Shown here: positions 33,043 to 41,769 of the stretch, piece by piece
Layout of the letters: every line of letters begins with the position of its first letter
Position numbering within the stretch: the stretch's first letter is position 1
DNA from: Klebsiella electrica
GTDB lineage: Bacteria > Pseudomonadota > Gammaproteobacteria > Enterobacterales > Enterobacteriaceae
Assembly: GCF_006711645.1 (NCBI RefSeq)
Contig: NZ_CP041247.1
Location: 4,774,001 to 4,838,000 of the forward strand
Reading direction: 5' to 3'
DNA length: 64,000 nt
The notes under the pieces: model-generated
Seen by the model: the letters and a program-made list of their open reading frames with translations, nothing else
Database searches by the model: none
Told to the model about the DNA's origin: nothing
Made by a program: the position numbers and the translations under genes

Positions 33043-34670
33043 GGCGCCTGACGTCCACGCCCCATCGCACGTAGCAGCAAATCCTCCAGCGTCGGCTCAT
33101 CCAGCCGCATACCGCCGCGCGTGTCGAGCATCATACGACACCAGGCCTCCGCCAGCGGCGGCGAGGCGTAACGCAGCATCTGCGCGCCGACGCCGAGCAT
33201 ATAAACCCGGCGGGCTATCTCTCTGCCCTGCTCTTCTACGGGCCGCCGCAGCAGCTGTTGCAACTGCCGCCATGTCCGGTCGAAATGGCGGTTTTGCCCT
33301 TTCACCTCCGCGCACTCCGCCGCCAGCAGCTCCAGCGCCGCCGGATGTTTACCCAGCACCCGCATCACGTCCAGACACATGATATTGCCCGAGCCTTCCC
33401 AGATACTATTGACCGGCATCTCACGATACAGGCGCGGCAACTCACTCTCTTCACAGTAGCCAATCCCGCCCAGCACCTCCATCGCCTCAGCGACAAACGG
33501 GATCCCGGATTTGCAGATGGCAAACTTCACCGCCGGCGTAAACAGGCGGGCCCAGAGGACCTCTCTGGCGTCATCACGACTCTCCCACGCCCGCGCCAGC
33601 CGGAACAGAAAAGCGGTCTGCCCTTCAAGGCGCAGCGCCATCTGGCCCAGCACCTGACGCATGAGCGGCTGATCGACCAGATTCTTACCGAATGCCTGGC
33701 GCTGCAGCGCATGATAGAGCGCTACCGAATAGGCCCGACGCATTAATGCGTGGCTGCCAAGCGCGCAGTCAAAACGGGTGAGCCCGCCCATTTTGAGGAT
33801 TTGCCGAACGCCATCGCCCTCTTCGCCCACCAGCCAGCCGCGGGCTGCAAAAAACTCGACTTCGCTGCTGGCGTTCGAACGGTTGCCGAGCTTATCTTTC
33901 AGCCGCTCCAGATGCAGGGCATTGCGCTGCCCGTCGGGAAGCAGACGGGGCACGAAAAAGCAGGAGAGACCTTCCGCCGCCTGAGCCAGGACCAGGTGCG
34001 CATCGCTTTGCGGGGCCGAGAAAAACCATTTATGACCGACCAGATGATAAAAACCTTCGGCGGTTTTTTCCGCCCGGGTGGTATTGATCAGGACGTCAGA
34101 TCCCCCCTGCTTTTCCGTCATCCCCATGCCAATTAACAGCCCACGTTTCTGAGCGCCCGGCGCCAGATGTGGATCGTAGCGGTCGCTCAGCAAAGGGGAC
34201 AGCCAGTCGCTAAAAGGTTTCGGTAGCGCCTGCTGTAGCAGCGGCGTCGCCGCAAAGGTCATGGTTATCGGACACAGCGTCCCCGCTTCTACCTGCGCAT
34301 GCAGCATAAAGCGGGCGGCGCGCGCGACAAAGGCGCCTGAGCGGGCATCCTCCTGCCAGGCCAGATTATGCACCCGGTTGGCGCACAGCCCCTGCATCAA
34401 CAGGTGCCAGGCAGGATGAAACCGGACATCATCAAGCCGGCTACCGGTCGCATCGTAGCGCAGCAGCTCCGGCGGATTACTGTTCGCCAGTCTCCCCAGC
34501 TCCAGCGACTCCGCCGCCCCCAGCTGCTGGCCGATACTGGCCAGAAAATCACTGTCCCATCCGGCCCCTTCGCGCGTTACGGCCTCACGCAGCGCGCTAT
34601 CCGAGAGAAATAAATTGCTGTTCATCAGCGGCGCAGGCTGATTGAACACGGTATGCGTTTGCCAGACCAT
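33033..34670 (-). CDS. aidB: Adaptive-response acyl-CoA dehydrogenase-like protein AidB
   Basis: 545-residue flavoprotein of the acyl-CoA dehydrogenase fold. It shows GMGMTEKQGGSD (FAD region), GYCEESELPRLYREMPVNSIWEGSGN and an arginine-rich C-terminal DNA-binding part. In E. coli it is induced by Ada on alkylation damage and protects DNA. The start at 34670 (MVWQTHTVFNQP) matches the family. No clear Ada box was located upstream. Confidence 0.95.
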   Translation of the reverse strand: MVWQTHTVFNQPAPLMNSNLFLSDSALREAVTREGAGWDSDFLASIGQQLGAAESLELGRLANSNPPELLRYDATGSRLDDVRFHPAWHLLMQGLCANRVHNLAWQEDARSGAFVARAARFMLHAQVEAGTLCPITMTFAATPLLQQALPKPFSDWLSPLLSDRYDPHLAPGAQKRGLLIGMGMTEKQGGSDVLINTTRAEKTAEGFYHLVGHKWFFSAPQSDAHLVLAQAAEGLSCFFVPRLLPDGQRNALHLERLKDKLGNRSNASSEVEFFAARGWLVGEEGDGVRQILKMGGLTRFDCALGSHALMRRAYSVALYHALQRQAFGKNLVDQPLMRQVLGQMALRLEGQTAFLFRLARAWESRDDAREVLWARLFTPAVKFAICKSGIPFVAEAMEVLGGIGYCEESELPRLYREMPVNSIWEGSGNIMCLDVMRVLGKHPAALELLAAECAEVKGQNRHFDRTWRQLQQLLRRPVEEQGREIARRVYMLGVGAQMLRYASPPLAEAWCRMMLDTRGGMRLDEPTLEDLLLRAMGRGRQAPQA

Positions 34671-34867
34671 ACTGTCTCCTTGCGTCATCGGCATGATTAT
34701 TCAGTATGGCTACCCTCGCCGGACATCGCCCGCGAGTCCGGTCACAAAAAAACCATCTCCCCCCTTCGTGAAGCCCATCACAGCCACAAGAATTTTAAAT
34801 TTCATAATGGAAAATGTATGGAATAGTTTATTCAATTGTGACTTTTTTGCTCATGCCGGGATGATTT

Positions 34868-36166
34868 ATGCAGACCGTAACAACGACAATGGGCGCGCAT
34901 AAACGCGCGCTGATCGCCGGCTCTATCGGCAACTTTATTGAGTGGTACGAGTTCGCGGTATATGGCTTTCTGGCGACGGTTATCGCCCGCAACTTCTTTC
35001 AGCTTGCCGGGGAAGCGCCGCTGACGGGCCTGATCCTGACCTATGCGTCGTTCGCGATCGCTTTCTTCTTCCGCCCTTTGGGCGCCATTATTTTTGGCCG
35101 GTTCGGCGATCGTATTGGCCGTAAACCCACGCTGATTATCGTGCTGGTAATGATGACCCTGGCGACCACAGCCATTGGCCTGGTGCCGGTTTATGCCAGC
35201 ATCGGGATTGCCGCGCCGCTGATTCTGACGGGACTGCGTATTCTTCAGGGCCTGTTTGCCGGCGGTGAATATGGCGGCGCGGTGTCGCTGATGACCGAGT
35301 TCGCCCCACGCGGCAAGCGCGGGCTGTATGGTGCCTGGCAATCCTTTACCGTGGCATTAGGGCTGCTGGCGGGGGCGGGCGTCGTGGCGTTGATTTCCGC
35401 CATTCTGAGCCCGGAGGAGCTGTACGCCTGGGGCTGGCGCCTGCCCTTCTTCCTCGCCATCCCGATGGGGGGCGTGGCGCTCTGGCTACGGGTGAAGATG
35501 GAGGAGACGCCGGGCTTTCTCCGCCAGCAGAAGCAGCAGCAACAGTATCCGCAGCCCACGGCGAACGTCGGCCAGACGCTGAAGGCTATTCTGACCGGCA
35601 TTGGCCGCCTGATGGTCTGGTCCGCTGCGGGGTACACCTATCTGGTGATTATGCCCGCCTATCTGCAATCCTCGCTGCATACCGGTTTTAATCAGGCATT
35701 GCTGATTGCGGTTATCTCTAATATTGGTTTCGCCATAACGATTCTGCCCGCCGGAATGCTCAGCGATAAATGGGGACGCCGCAACGTGATGGTGATGGCC
35801 GCCGTGTTGCTGCTTATCCTGGCGCTCCCGCTGCTGAAAATTCTGCAGGCGGAATCCAGTACACTGCTGGTAAAAGCGCTGGTCGTGTTGGTGGCCGGGG
35901 GATTAGTCGGCATGCTGGCGGGCCCAGGACCCGCGATGCTGTCAGAGATGTTCCCGACCAAAGTACGTTACACCGGGCTTGGGCTGGCGTATTCACTGTC
36001 GAACGCGATTTTCTCGGGATGTGCAGGGCTGATTATCACCGGTCTGATTAAGCAGACGGGGAACCTCGATATTCCGGCTTATTACGTGATGGCGACGGCG
36101 GTGGTGAGTATTTTCGCGCTGATGACGCTGAAGAAAAACGACCATCTGCGGTCGCTGGATGAGTGA
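34868..36166 (+). CDS. MFS transporter, metabolite:H+ symporter (MHS) type
   Basis: 432 residues with twelve predicted membrane segments. The MHS opening SIGNFIEWYEFAVYGFLATV in helix 1 and the motif GRFGDRIGRKPTLI in the loop 2-3 place it near ShiA, ProP and KgtP. The substrate, probably a carboxylate or betaine, cannot be told. In E. coli the yjfIJKLMC genes stand here, between aidB and rlmB. It has a weak ribosome-binding site and is followed by a REP pair. Confidence 0.85.
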   Translation: MQTVTTTMGAHKRALIAGSIGNFIEWYEFAVYGFLATVIARNFFQLAGEAPLTGLILTYASFAIAFFFRPLGAIIFGRFGDRIGRKPTLIIVLVMMTLATTAIGLVPVYASIGIAAPLILTGLRILQGLFAGGEYGGAVSLMTEFAPRGKRGLYGAWQSFTVALGLLAGAGVVALISAILSPEELYAWGWRLPFFLAIPMGGVALWLRVKMEETPGFLRQQKQQQQYPQPTANVGQTLKAILTGIGRLMVWSAAGYTYLVIMPAYLQSSLHTGFNQALLIAVISNIGFAITILPAGMLSDKWGRRNVMVMAAVLLLILALPLLKILQAESSTLLVKALVVLVAGGLVGMLAGPGPAMLSEMFPTKVRYTGLGLAYSLSNAIFSGCAGLIITGLIKQTGNLDIPAYYVMATAVVSIFALMTLKKNDHLRSLDE

Positions 36167-36171
36167 CAACA

Positions 36172-36243
36172 TTGCCCGGCGGCGCGAGCTTGCCGGGCCT
36201 ACGCTTCTGTAGGCCGGGTAAGGCGCAGCCGCCACCCGGCAAA
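36172..36243. repeat. BIME: two REP elements in inverted order
   Basis: GCCCGGCGGCGCGAGCTTGC with CGGGCCTACG, five bases, then GTAGGCCGGGTAAGGCGCAG with CCGCCACCCGGC: two REPs head to head between the convergent MFS gene and rlmB. Confidence 0.85.
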
Positions 36244-36247
36244 CATA

Positions 36248-36979
36248 TCAGCTACGCTGACGCACCGCTTCAAACAGGCAAATCCCGGTCGCGACAGAGA
36301 CGTTCAGTGAAGAGACGCTGCCGGCCATCGGGATACTGATTAACTCATCGCAGTGCTCGCGGGTCAGACGACGCATCCCTTCCCCTTCCGCCCCCATAAC
36401 CAGCGCCATCGGACCGGTCATTTTACTCTGGAACAGCGTGTGGTCCGCTTCACCCGCGGTGCCGACGATCCAGACATTCTCTTCCTGCAGCAGGCGCATG
36501 GTGCGCGCGAGGTTGGTGACGCGGATCAGCGGGACACTTTCCGCCGCGCCGCAGGCCACTTTTTTCGCGGTCGCGTTCAACTGGGCGGAACGGTCGCGCG
36601 GTACAATCACCGCGTGTACGCCGGCCGCATCGGCGCTACGCAGACAGGCGCCGAGGTTGTGCGGATCGGTGACGCCGTCGAGGATCAGCAGGAACGGCTG
36701 CTCGAGCGAGGCAAGCAGGTCCGGGAGATCGTTCTCCTGATACTGACGCCCCGGCTTCACCCGGGCAATAATCCCCTGATGCACGGCACCTTCGCTTTTC
36801 TCGTCAAGAAACTGACGGTTAGCCACCTGAATCACCACGCCCTGCGCTTCCAGCGCATGGATCAGCGGCAGCAGGCGTTTATCCTCGCGGCCTTTCAGAA
36901 TAAAAACTTCCTGAAAACGCTCTGGAGCGCGCTCAAGCAGGGCCTGCACCGCGTGGATGCCGTAAATCATTTCACTCAT
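36248..36979 (-). CDS. rlmB: 23S rRNA (guanosine-2251-2'-O)-methyltransferase RlmB
   Basis: 243-residue SpoU/TrmH methyltransferase: L30e-like N-terminal domain ([17 protein letters not shown]) and knotted SAM-binding domain with [30 protein letters not shown] and [17 protein letters not shown]. Methylates G2251 in the P loop of 23S rRNA. In E. coli it follows rnr in one operon; here 4.8 kb of other genes intervene, so it probably has its own promoter at 36980-37110. Confidence 0.97.
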   Translation of the reverse strand: MSEMIYGIHAVQALLERAPERFQEVFILKGREDKRLLPLIHALEAQGVVIQVANRQFLDEKSEGAVHQGIIARVKPGRQYQENDLPDLLASLEQPFLLILDGVTDPHNLGACLRSADAAGVHAVIVPRDRSAQLNATAKKVACGAAESVPLIRVTNLARTMRLLQEENVWIVGTAGEADHTLFQSKMTGPMALVMGAEGEGMRRLTREHCDELISIPMAGSVSSLNVSVATGICLFEAVRQRS

Positions 36980-37112
36980 TAAAGGTACTCATCTGGGGCG
37001 GTATGCGCCGGGTTAATAGGGCCGTGAACCACTTCACTTGCGCCTATTATAACCGACATGGCGTTCAAATCGACTCTTGTCCGATTAAACTGCCCGCCGC
37101 CGGGCGTCGCGT

Positions 37113-37889
37113 TTAACCTAAATGCCGTTTTGCCTCCTGGCGCACCCGGTGCAAAACGTGATGCTTAATCTCGCTGTAGCGCGGATGTTCGGCCAGGGTT
37201 TCGATATCCCGTTCGCGGCCGAAGGGCAGGGCTAGCTCTTCGACGATTTTTCCCGGCTTCGCTGACATAATCAGAATGCGGTCGGCGAGGAACAGTGCCT
37301 CTTCGACATCGTGGGTCACAAACAGCAGCGTGGTGCCAGTCGTAAGCCAGGCCTCGCGCAGCAGCTCCTGCATCATCAGCCGGGTTTGCGCATCCAGCGC
37401 GCCGAAAGGTTCATCCAGCAGCAGCACCTCCGGGCCGGGCAGCCAGGCGCGCGCCAGCGCCACGCGCTGTTTCATGCCGCCGGAGAGCTGCCAGGGGGCA
37501 TGATGCTCAAACCCTTTCAGGCCCACGCGCCCCAGCCAGTCCAGCGCTCGCGCATTGACCTCTTGTTTGCGGTATTTACCCAGCCGTGGGCCGAAAGTGA
37601 CATTTTCCAGCACCGACAGCCACGGGAACAGATTCGGCTGCTGGAAAATCATGCCGCGATCCGGCCCCGGCGCACGTACCGGTTTGCCGCCCGCCGCGAC
37701 GCGTCCCCGGTCCGGTTGGGTAAACCCGGCCACCAGGTTGAGAATGGTCGATTTTCCGCAGCCCGAAGGACCGAGCAGAACGACAAACTCCCCTTTATGC
37801 AGTGACAGGCTAATATCCTCAAGCACCGTGAACGGCTGCGGCCTGGCCGCAAAGGAGAGCGAGACATTTTCCAGCGTGATGGCACTCAT
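37113..37889 (-). CDS. Sulfonate/taurine-type ABC transporter ATPase
   Basis: 258 residues with Walker A GPSGCGKST, signature LSGGMKQR, Walker B VLLLDEPFGALD and switch FVTHDVEEAL. It is of the TauB/SsuB type. Last gene of a five-gene leftward operon; its start shares one base with the permease stop. Energises import of an alkyl- or amino-sulfonate; cysteate is inferred from neighbours. True tauABCD is normally elsewhere and includes a dioxygenase, which is absent here. Confidence 0.88.
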   Translation of the reverse strand: MSAITLENVSLSFAARPQPFTVLEDISLSLHKGEFVVLLGPSGCGKSTILNLVAGFTQPDRGRVAAGGKPVRAPGPDRGMIFQQPNLFPWLSVLENVTFGPRLGKYRKQEVNARALDWLGRVGLKGFEHHAPWQLSGGMKQRVALARAWLPGPEVLLLDEPFGALDAQTRLMMQELLREAWLTTGTTLLFVTHDVEEALFLADRILIMSAKPGKIVEELALPFGRERDIETLAEHPRYSEIKHHVLHRVRQEAKRHLG

Positions 37890-38659
37890 TATTCTTTCCC
37901 CGCCCAGGGCACAAACAGGCGTTGCAGCCCCAGCAGCAATAAATCCAGCAGATAGCCAATGCCGCCCAGCAGCAGAATGCCGAGCATGACGATATCGGTA
38001 CGCAGATAGGAACTGGCGTTAATCACCATCCAGCCCAGGCCCGAGCTGGCCGCCACCATCTCCGCCGCAATCAGCGAGGTCCAGCCGATACCGATCGACA
38101 GCCTGACGGTAGTGAAGAGATCGGGTAGCGCGTCCGGCAACACCACCCGCAGGAAAATTTGCTTACGCGAGGCGCCGAGGGTTTGCGCCACGCGAATGCG
38201 CGAGCGGCCAATCCGCTCGACGGCGGCGGAGGCCCCGACCACCACGCTTAAAAAGGTGGCGATAAATATCAGGAAGAATTTGGAGGCTTCGCCGATCCCC
38301 AGCCAGACCACGGCCAGCGGGATCAGGGCGATTTTGGGCAGCGGACGCAGGAACTGCACGAACGGATTTAACACGGCGGCAAGGCCATCCGACAGCCCCA
38401 TCAGCAGCCCCAGCGGAATGCCGATGATAATCGCTACCGCAAAGGCGCTGAGGGCACGCGCGAGGCTCACCGCAATATGCTCCCACAGCGGTACCTGACG
38501 ATAGCCCTCCGCCAGCAGCTCTTCGGTTGTCAGGCCGATATCCGTCAGGGAGGGCAGCAGCAGCGGGTCGACCCACTGCCGCGTCGCCGCCACCTGCCAG
38601 ACGATAAAGAAAACCGCCACCGAGACAGTGCTGATAGCGATATGCTGGCTCAATCTCAT
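37889..38659 (-). CDS. Sulfonate/taurine-type ABC transporter permease
   Basis: 256 residues with about six membrane segments and the EAA-loop region GASRKQIFLRVVLPDALPDL typical of TauC/SsuC. Overlaps the binding-protein gene by four bases and the ATPase gene by one. Forms the membrane channel of the importer encoded by the three genes. Confidence 0.88.
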   Translation of the reverse strand: MRLSQHIAISTVSVAVFFIVWQVAATRQWVDPLLLPSLTDIGLTTEELLAEGYRQVPLWEHIAVSLARALSAFAVAIIIGIPLGLLMGLSDGLAAVLNPFVQFLRPLPKIALIPLAVVWLGIGEASKFFLIFIATFLSVVVGASAAVERIGRSRIRVAQTLGASRKQIFLRVVLPDALPDLFTTVRLSIGIGWTSLIAAEMVAASSGLGWMVINASSYLRTDIVMLGILLLGGIGYLLDLLLLGLQRLFVPWAGKE

Positions 38660-39663
38660 TGCGCGGCTACCGCCGCTTCGCGGATATAGCGTGAATTAAT
38701 CGCGGTATCCCAGTTCGCCGGAATATCGCGTTTGCGAATCTCGCCAATCGCCGCGAGGAAGCCGGAGGTTTTGCTCAACGCTTTGCCGATGCCGCTGTCG
38801 GAGGTTTGCGTCCCGTTACCCAGCCATGCCGCGGTCCCCTGCTGGCTCAGCGTGGGGTATTCCAGGCCGCCGAGCGTATTCGCCGCGGTGGTCACCGGGG
38901 CACCAACTTCTTGCGCCACGATCGCCGCCGCACGCTCCGGGTCTTGCTTAAATTCGTCAACCTTTTGCTGGTGCACGCGCAGGAAGGCGGTCACCACCTG
39001 GGGATATTGCTCGGCAAAGGCTTTGCGCACCACGTAGTTGTTGTAAATCAGGTAGCCCTCTTTTTGCAGATCTTTGGTGGCGAAGACCTGGTGTCCGCCG
39101 GAGGACTCCAGCTCCTGGGCAAACGGCGCCCAGACGTAGCCGGCATCGATATCGCCGCGCTTCCAGGCGGCGACCATCTCGGCCGGGCGCAGCGGCAGCA
39201 GGGTTATCTTGCTGCGATCCAGTTTGTTGACGTCGATGGCGGCTTCCAGGGCGTACTGCGCCGTCGAATTCGGCGGGTAGGCCACGCGCTTGCCTTCGAT
39301 ATCTTTAATGCTGCTGATGCCCTCCTTGCCAATCAGCCGCTCATAGCTGGCGATGACGCCGGAAACGCCAATAATCTCTACCGGCAGTTTTCTGACAATC
39401 CCTGCCGCTGCCGGGCTGGAGCCGAAGTTAGCAATATCGATAGCATTACTGGCGAAATAATTTAACGCATCGGCGCCGGAGGCAAACTGCACCCACTTCA
39501 CTTTACTGTTTAACGCTTTATCCAGAGAGCCGTCGGCTTTCGCCAGCATTAATACCTGAGAGCCGCCGCTATACGCCACCCGGACTTCGGCCGGGGTATC
39601 TGCAAAGCTGACATTGGCCCATAAGCTACCCGCTGCAAGGAATAAGCAGAGAATTTTTTTCAT
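38656..39663 (-). CDS. TauA/SsuA-like periplasmic substrate-binding protein
   Basis: 335 residues: signal peptide ending VSFADTPAEV, then an NMT1/TauA-type fold (VRVAYSGGSQVLMLAKADGS, WVQFASGADALNYFASNAID, VAAWKRGDIDAGYVWAPFAQ). The start at 39663 (MKKILCLF) follows AAGGGTAA; an upstream ATG at 39696 was rejected. This layout is common to binders of taurine, alkanesulfonates and aminoalkyl sulfonates. The ligand is not readable from sequence. Confidence 0.87.
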   Translation of the reverse strand: MKKILCLFLAAGSLWANVSFADTPAEVRVAYSGGSQVLMLAKADGSLDKALNSKVKWVQFASGADALNYFASNAIDIANFGSSPAAAGIVRKLPVEIIGVSGVIASYERLIGKEGISSIKDIEGKRVAYPPNSTAQYALEAAIDVNKLDRSKITLLPLRPAEMVAAWKRGDIDAGYVWAPFAQELESSGGHQVFATKDLQKEGYLIYNNYVVRKAFAEQYPQVVTAFLRVHQQKVDEFKQDPERAAAIVAQEVGAPVTTAANTLGGLEYPTLSQQGTAAWLGNGTQTSDSGIGKALSKTSGFLAAIGEIRKRDIPANWDTAINSRYIREAAVAAQ

Positions 39664-39736
39664 TATATTTACCCTTCGAAAGTTCAGAAATTTCACGCCC
39701 GGAAAATAACCGGACTCAATCGTATTCAGTGTTGTT

Positions 39737-40444
39737 TTAACGGGCCTGCCATAATTGCGAACATCGCTCGGCCAGCGCCTGGGCCGGATCGAACGTTAAG
39801 TCATAAAACGGCGCTTTCACCGCCGCAAGCGCAACGGGGACCTCGGTACAGGCCAGAATCAGCTTTTGCGCGCCGCGTGCAAACAGCGCGTTGGCCTGAT
39901 GCGCCAGCAACTCGCCCCCCTCTTCCAGCGCGCCGCGTTTGACCGCGTAACAGCCGGGGACAAACCAGCGGGCCAGCTCCTCCTGCGTCGGTTCAACCAC
40001 CTCCACACCCTGCACCGCCAGTTTGCGCTGATACCAGCCCGCCTCCAGCGTGCCTTGCGTGGCGATAATCCCTACCCGCTGCGGTTTGTCCGCCTGCTGC
40101 GCCAGCGCGGCTAGCGTCGCATCAACGATGTGCAAAATCGGGGCATCGCTCACCTGGCTGAGGGCGTCATACCAGTGATGCGCCGTATTACAAGGGATAG
40201 CGATATGACTGGCCCCCGCCTGATTAAGCTTTTCAATACCGTGGATAAGCTGCGGCAGCGGCGACGGCCCGCTTCCCGCCAGCGCCTTTTGTCGGTCCGC
40301 GATCTGCGGGACGTTCCACACCACCGAAGGGAGCTGTTGCTGATCGTTCTGCGCCGGCGTGGCGTCAAGCAGGCGTCGCTGAAAGTCCAGCGTGGCGAGC
40401 GGCCCCATCCCGCCCAGCACGCCGAGCAGAAACGGTTTAGTCAT
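39737..40444 (-). CDS. Aspartate/glutamate racemase-family protein
   Basis: 235 residues with both catalytic cysteines of cofactor-independent amino-acid racemases: Cys85 in [13 protein letters not shown] and Cys199 in [11 protein letters not shown], and the opening [15 protein letters not shown]. Its start overlaps the upstream PLP-lyase gene by eight bases, so the two are translationally coupled. Given the sulfonate importer and the lyase, I infer that it interconverts the D and L forms of an acidic amino acid such as cysteate, the sulfonate analogue of aspartate. Plain aspartate racemase is the alternative. Confidence 0.85.
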   Translation of the reverse strand: MTKPFLLGVLGGMGPLATLDFQRRLLDATPAQNDQQQLPSVVWNVPQIADRQKALAGSGPSPLPQLIHGIEKLNQAGASHIAIPCNTAHHWYDALSQVSDAPILHIVDATLAALAQQADKPQRVGIIATQGTLEAGWYQRKLAVQGVEVVEPTQEELARWFVPGCYAVKRGALEEGGELLAHQANALFARGAQKLILACTEVPVALAAVKAPFYDLTFDPAQALAERCSQLWQAR

Positions 40445-41453
40445 GGCGGGTCTGCGCCTCTAACAACTGGCGGTAGCCGAACAGTCCAGCAGAACCGCCG
40501 GTATGGATAAAGACGATATTCTCATCCTGACGGAAGTGGCCCTGACGAATCAGATCGATAAGCCCCGCCATCCCTTTCGCGGAGTAGACCGGATCCAGCA
40601 GAATCCCCTCGTGGCGGGCCAGCAGCGTCAGCGCTTCCAGCGTTCCAGCGGTGGGCAGGCCGTAGCCCTCGCCGACGTAATCGCTATTGGCCACCACGGC
40701 GCTACGCGGCAGCTCGCCCGCCACGCCCAGCAGGCTGAGCGTTCTCGCCGCCAGATTCCAGACGTTCTCTTCCTGCTTCGCCTTCGGCGCACGCACGCTG
40801 ATGCCCAGCACCGGAACGTGGCTGTTGGTCGCCGTAAAGCCCGCCACCAGCCCCGCCTGGGTACCGGTGCTGCCCGTAGCGTGAACCACGTGGTCGATGC
40901 GCAGGCGTAGCTGAGATGACTGATACAGCAGCTCTTCGGCACAGGCGACATAACCCAGCGCGCCGATGGGGTTAGAACCGCCGCCGGGGATGATGTACGG
41001 ATTGCGTCCTTGTTCACGCAGCGTGGCGGCATACTCCTCCATTGCCTGCTGCATATCGCTGCCGCCCGGCAGATGGGCAACGATCTCCCCGCCCAGCAGC
41101 TCATCGAGCAGTACGTTGCCGGAGCGTTGATAATCCTCGCCAAAATCCGTCACCCGCCGTTCCAGCAGCGCTTTAGCCTGCAGGCCAAGTCGCGCCGCGC
41201 CGGCAATGGTCTGACGGACATGGTTAGACTGCGTGGCCCCCTGAGTGATCACCACGTCCGCGTTTTTCGCCAGCGCATCCGCCAGCAAAAATTCCAGCTT
41301 ACGGGTTTTATTCCCCCCGCTCGCCAGACCGGTCGCATCATCGCGTTTTATCCATATTTTGGGCCCGCCTAATAATGTCGACAAATTATCCAGCGGCTCA
41401 AGCGGAGTCGGGAAATGACCAAGAGACACACGAGGAAAACGAGCCAGATGCAT
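40437..41453 (-). CDS. PLP-dependent D-cysteine desulfhydrase / L-cysteate sulfo-lyase family enzyme (CuyA/DcyD-like)
   Basis: 338-residue fold-type II PLP enzyme of the ACC-deaminase/D-cysteine desulfhydrase group. Lys49 in [14 protein letters not shown] should hold [17 protein letters not shown] and [14 protein letters not shown] form the cofactor and substrate sites. From memory, the opening [20 protein letters not shown] and QGATQSNH stretch are closer to CuyA of Ruegeria (L-cysteate to pyruvate, sulfite and ammonium) than to E. coli DcyD. First gene of the five-gene operon with a racemase and sulfonate-type importer. The frame stays open upstream through a C10 tract, but MHLARF with AAGGAG just before is the natural start. 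Confidence 0.82.
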   Translation of the reverse strand: MHLARFPRVSLGHFPTPLEPLDNLSTLLGGPKIWIKRDDATGLASGGNKTRKLEFLLADALAKNADVVITQGATQSNHVRQTIAGAARLGLQAKALLERRVTDFGEDYQRSGNVLLDELLGGEIVAHLPGGSDMQQAMEEYAATLREQGRNPYIIPGGGSNPIGALGYVACAEELLYQSSQLRLRIDHVVHATGSTGTQAGLVAGFTATNSHVPVLGISVRAPKAKQEENVWNLAARTLSLLGVAGELPRSAVVANSDYVGEGYGLPTAGTLEALTLLARHEGILLDPVYSAKGMAGLIDLIRQGHFRQDENIVFIHTGGSAGLFGYRQLLEAQTRHD

Positions 41454-41474
41454 ATATGCTCCTTGCACATAAAA

Positions 41475-41484
41475 GGGGGGGGGG
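41475..41484. repeat. Homopolymer of ten G (C on the leftward transcript)
   Basis: Ten consecutive G bases lie 22 bp upstream of the lyase start, in the operon's 5' leader. The transcript would carry ten C. Tracts of this length slip during replication; they are also a common place for assembly error. Confidence 0.8.
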
Positions 41485-41635
41485 AAGCAAAAGTAAAATC
41501 CACTATACACAGTGAAAAAACAGGGCTAATCAAAAAGAATAAATAACGATTGCTGAAAAAAGACTAAGCAGGAAATACGCGGGGAAGGGAGAAATATCTA
41601 TTCTGTTGTGGAATGACTTACGGCAAAAAAGAATA
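41485..41635. promoter_or_regulatory. Upstream region of the lyase-racemase-ABC operon
   Basis: About 150 bp, AT-rich, between the rnr terminator and the G tract, which should hold the operon's promoter. No regulator gene accompanies the operon and no confident -10/-35 or CysB-type site was recognised. Confidence 0.4.
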
Positions 41636-41657
41636 ACCCCCTCCGGCTGGAGGGGGT
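41636..41657 (-). terminator. Terminator of the nsrR-rnr transcript
   Basis: Reading leftward, ACCCCCTCC, four-base loop, GGAGGGGGT, then TTATTCTTTTTT. It separates rnr from the inserted operon and from rlmB. Confidence 0.9.
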
Positions 41658-41663
41658 GATATG

Positions 41664-41760
41664 CCCGTCATACTTCAGGTTGCCTGTACGTTGGCGATCC
41701 GCATGTCCCCGGGAACATCGTTATTGATGTACCGGGGGATTTCCTGCAACCCGCATGATT
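41664..41760. repeat. Dispersed intergenic repeat, copy A
   Basis: CGTCATACTTCAGGTTGCCT, GTACGTTGGC, a central interrupted hairpin (41707-41736, CCCCGG...CCGGGG) and CTGCAACCCGCATGATT. The same order of parts occurs at 50391-50564. I recall this family as a common enterobacterial intergenic element; it lies just after rnr. Confidence 0.65.
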
Positions 41761-41769
41761 GAGGGGCGC

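Noticed and set aside
37113..39663. Calling the ABC genes tauABC
   Set aside because: The types agree, but the taurine dioxygenase tauD is missing and the genes share an operon with a lyase and racemase, so the substrate is probably different.
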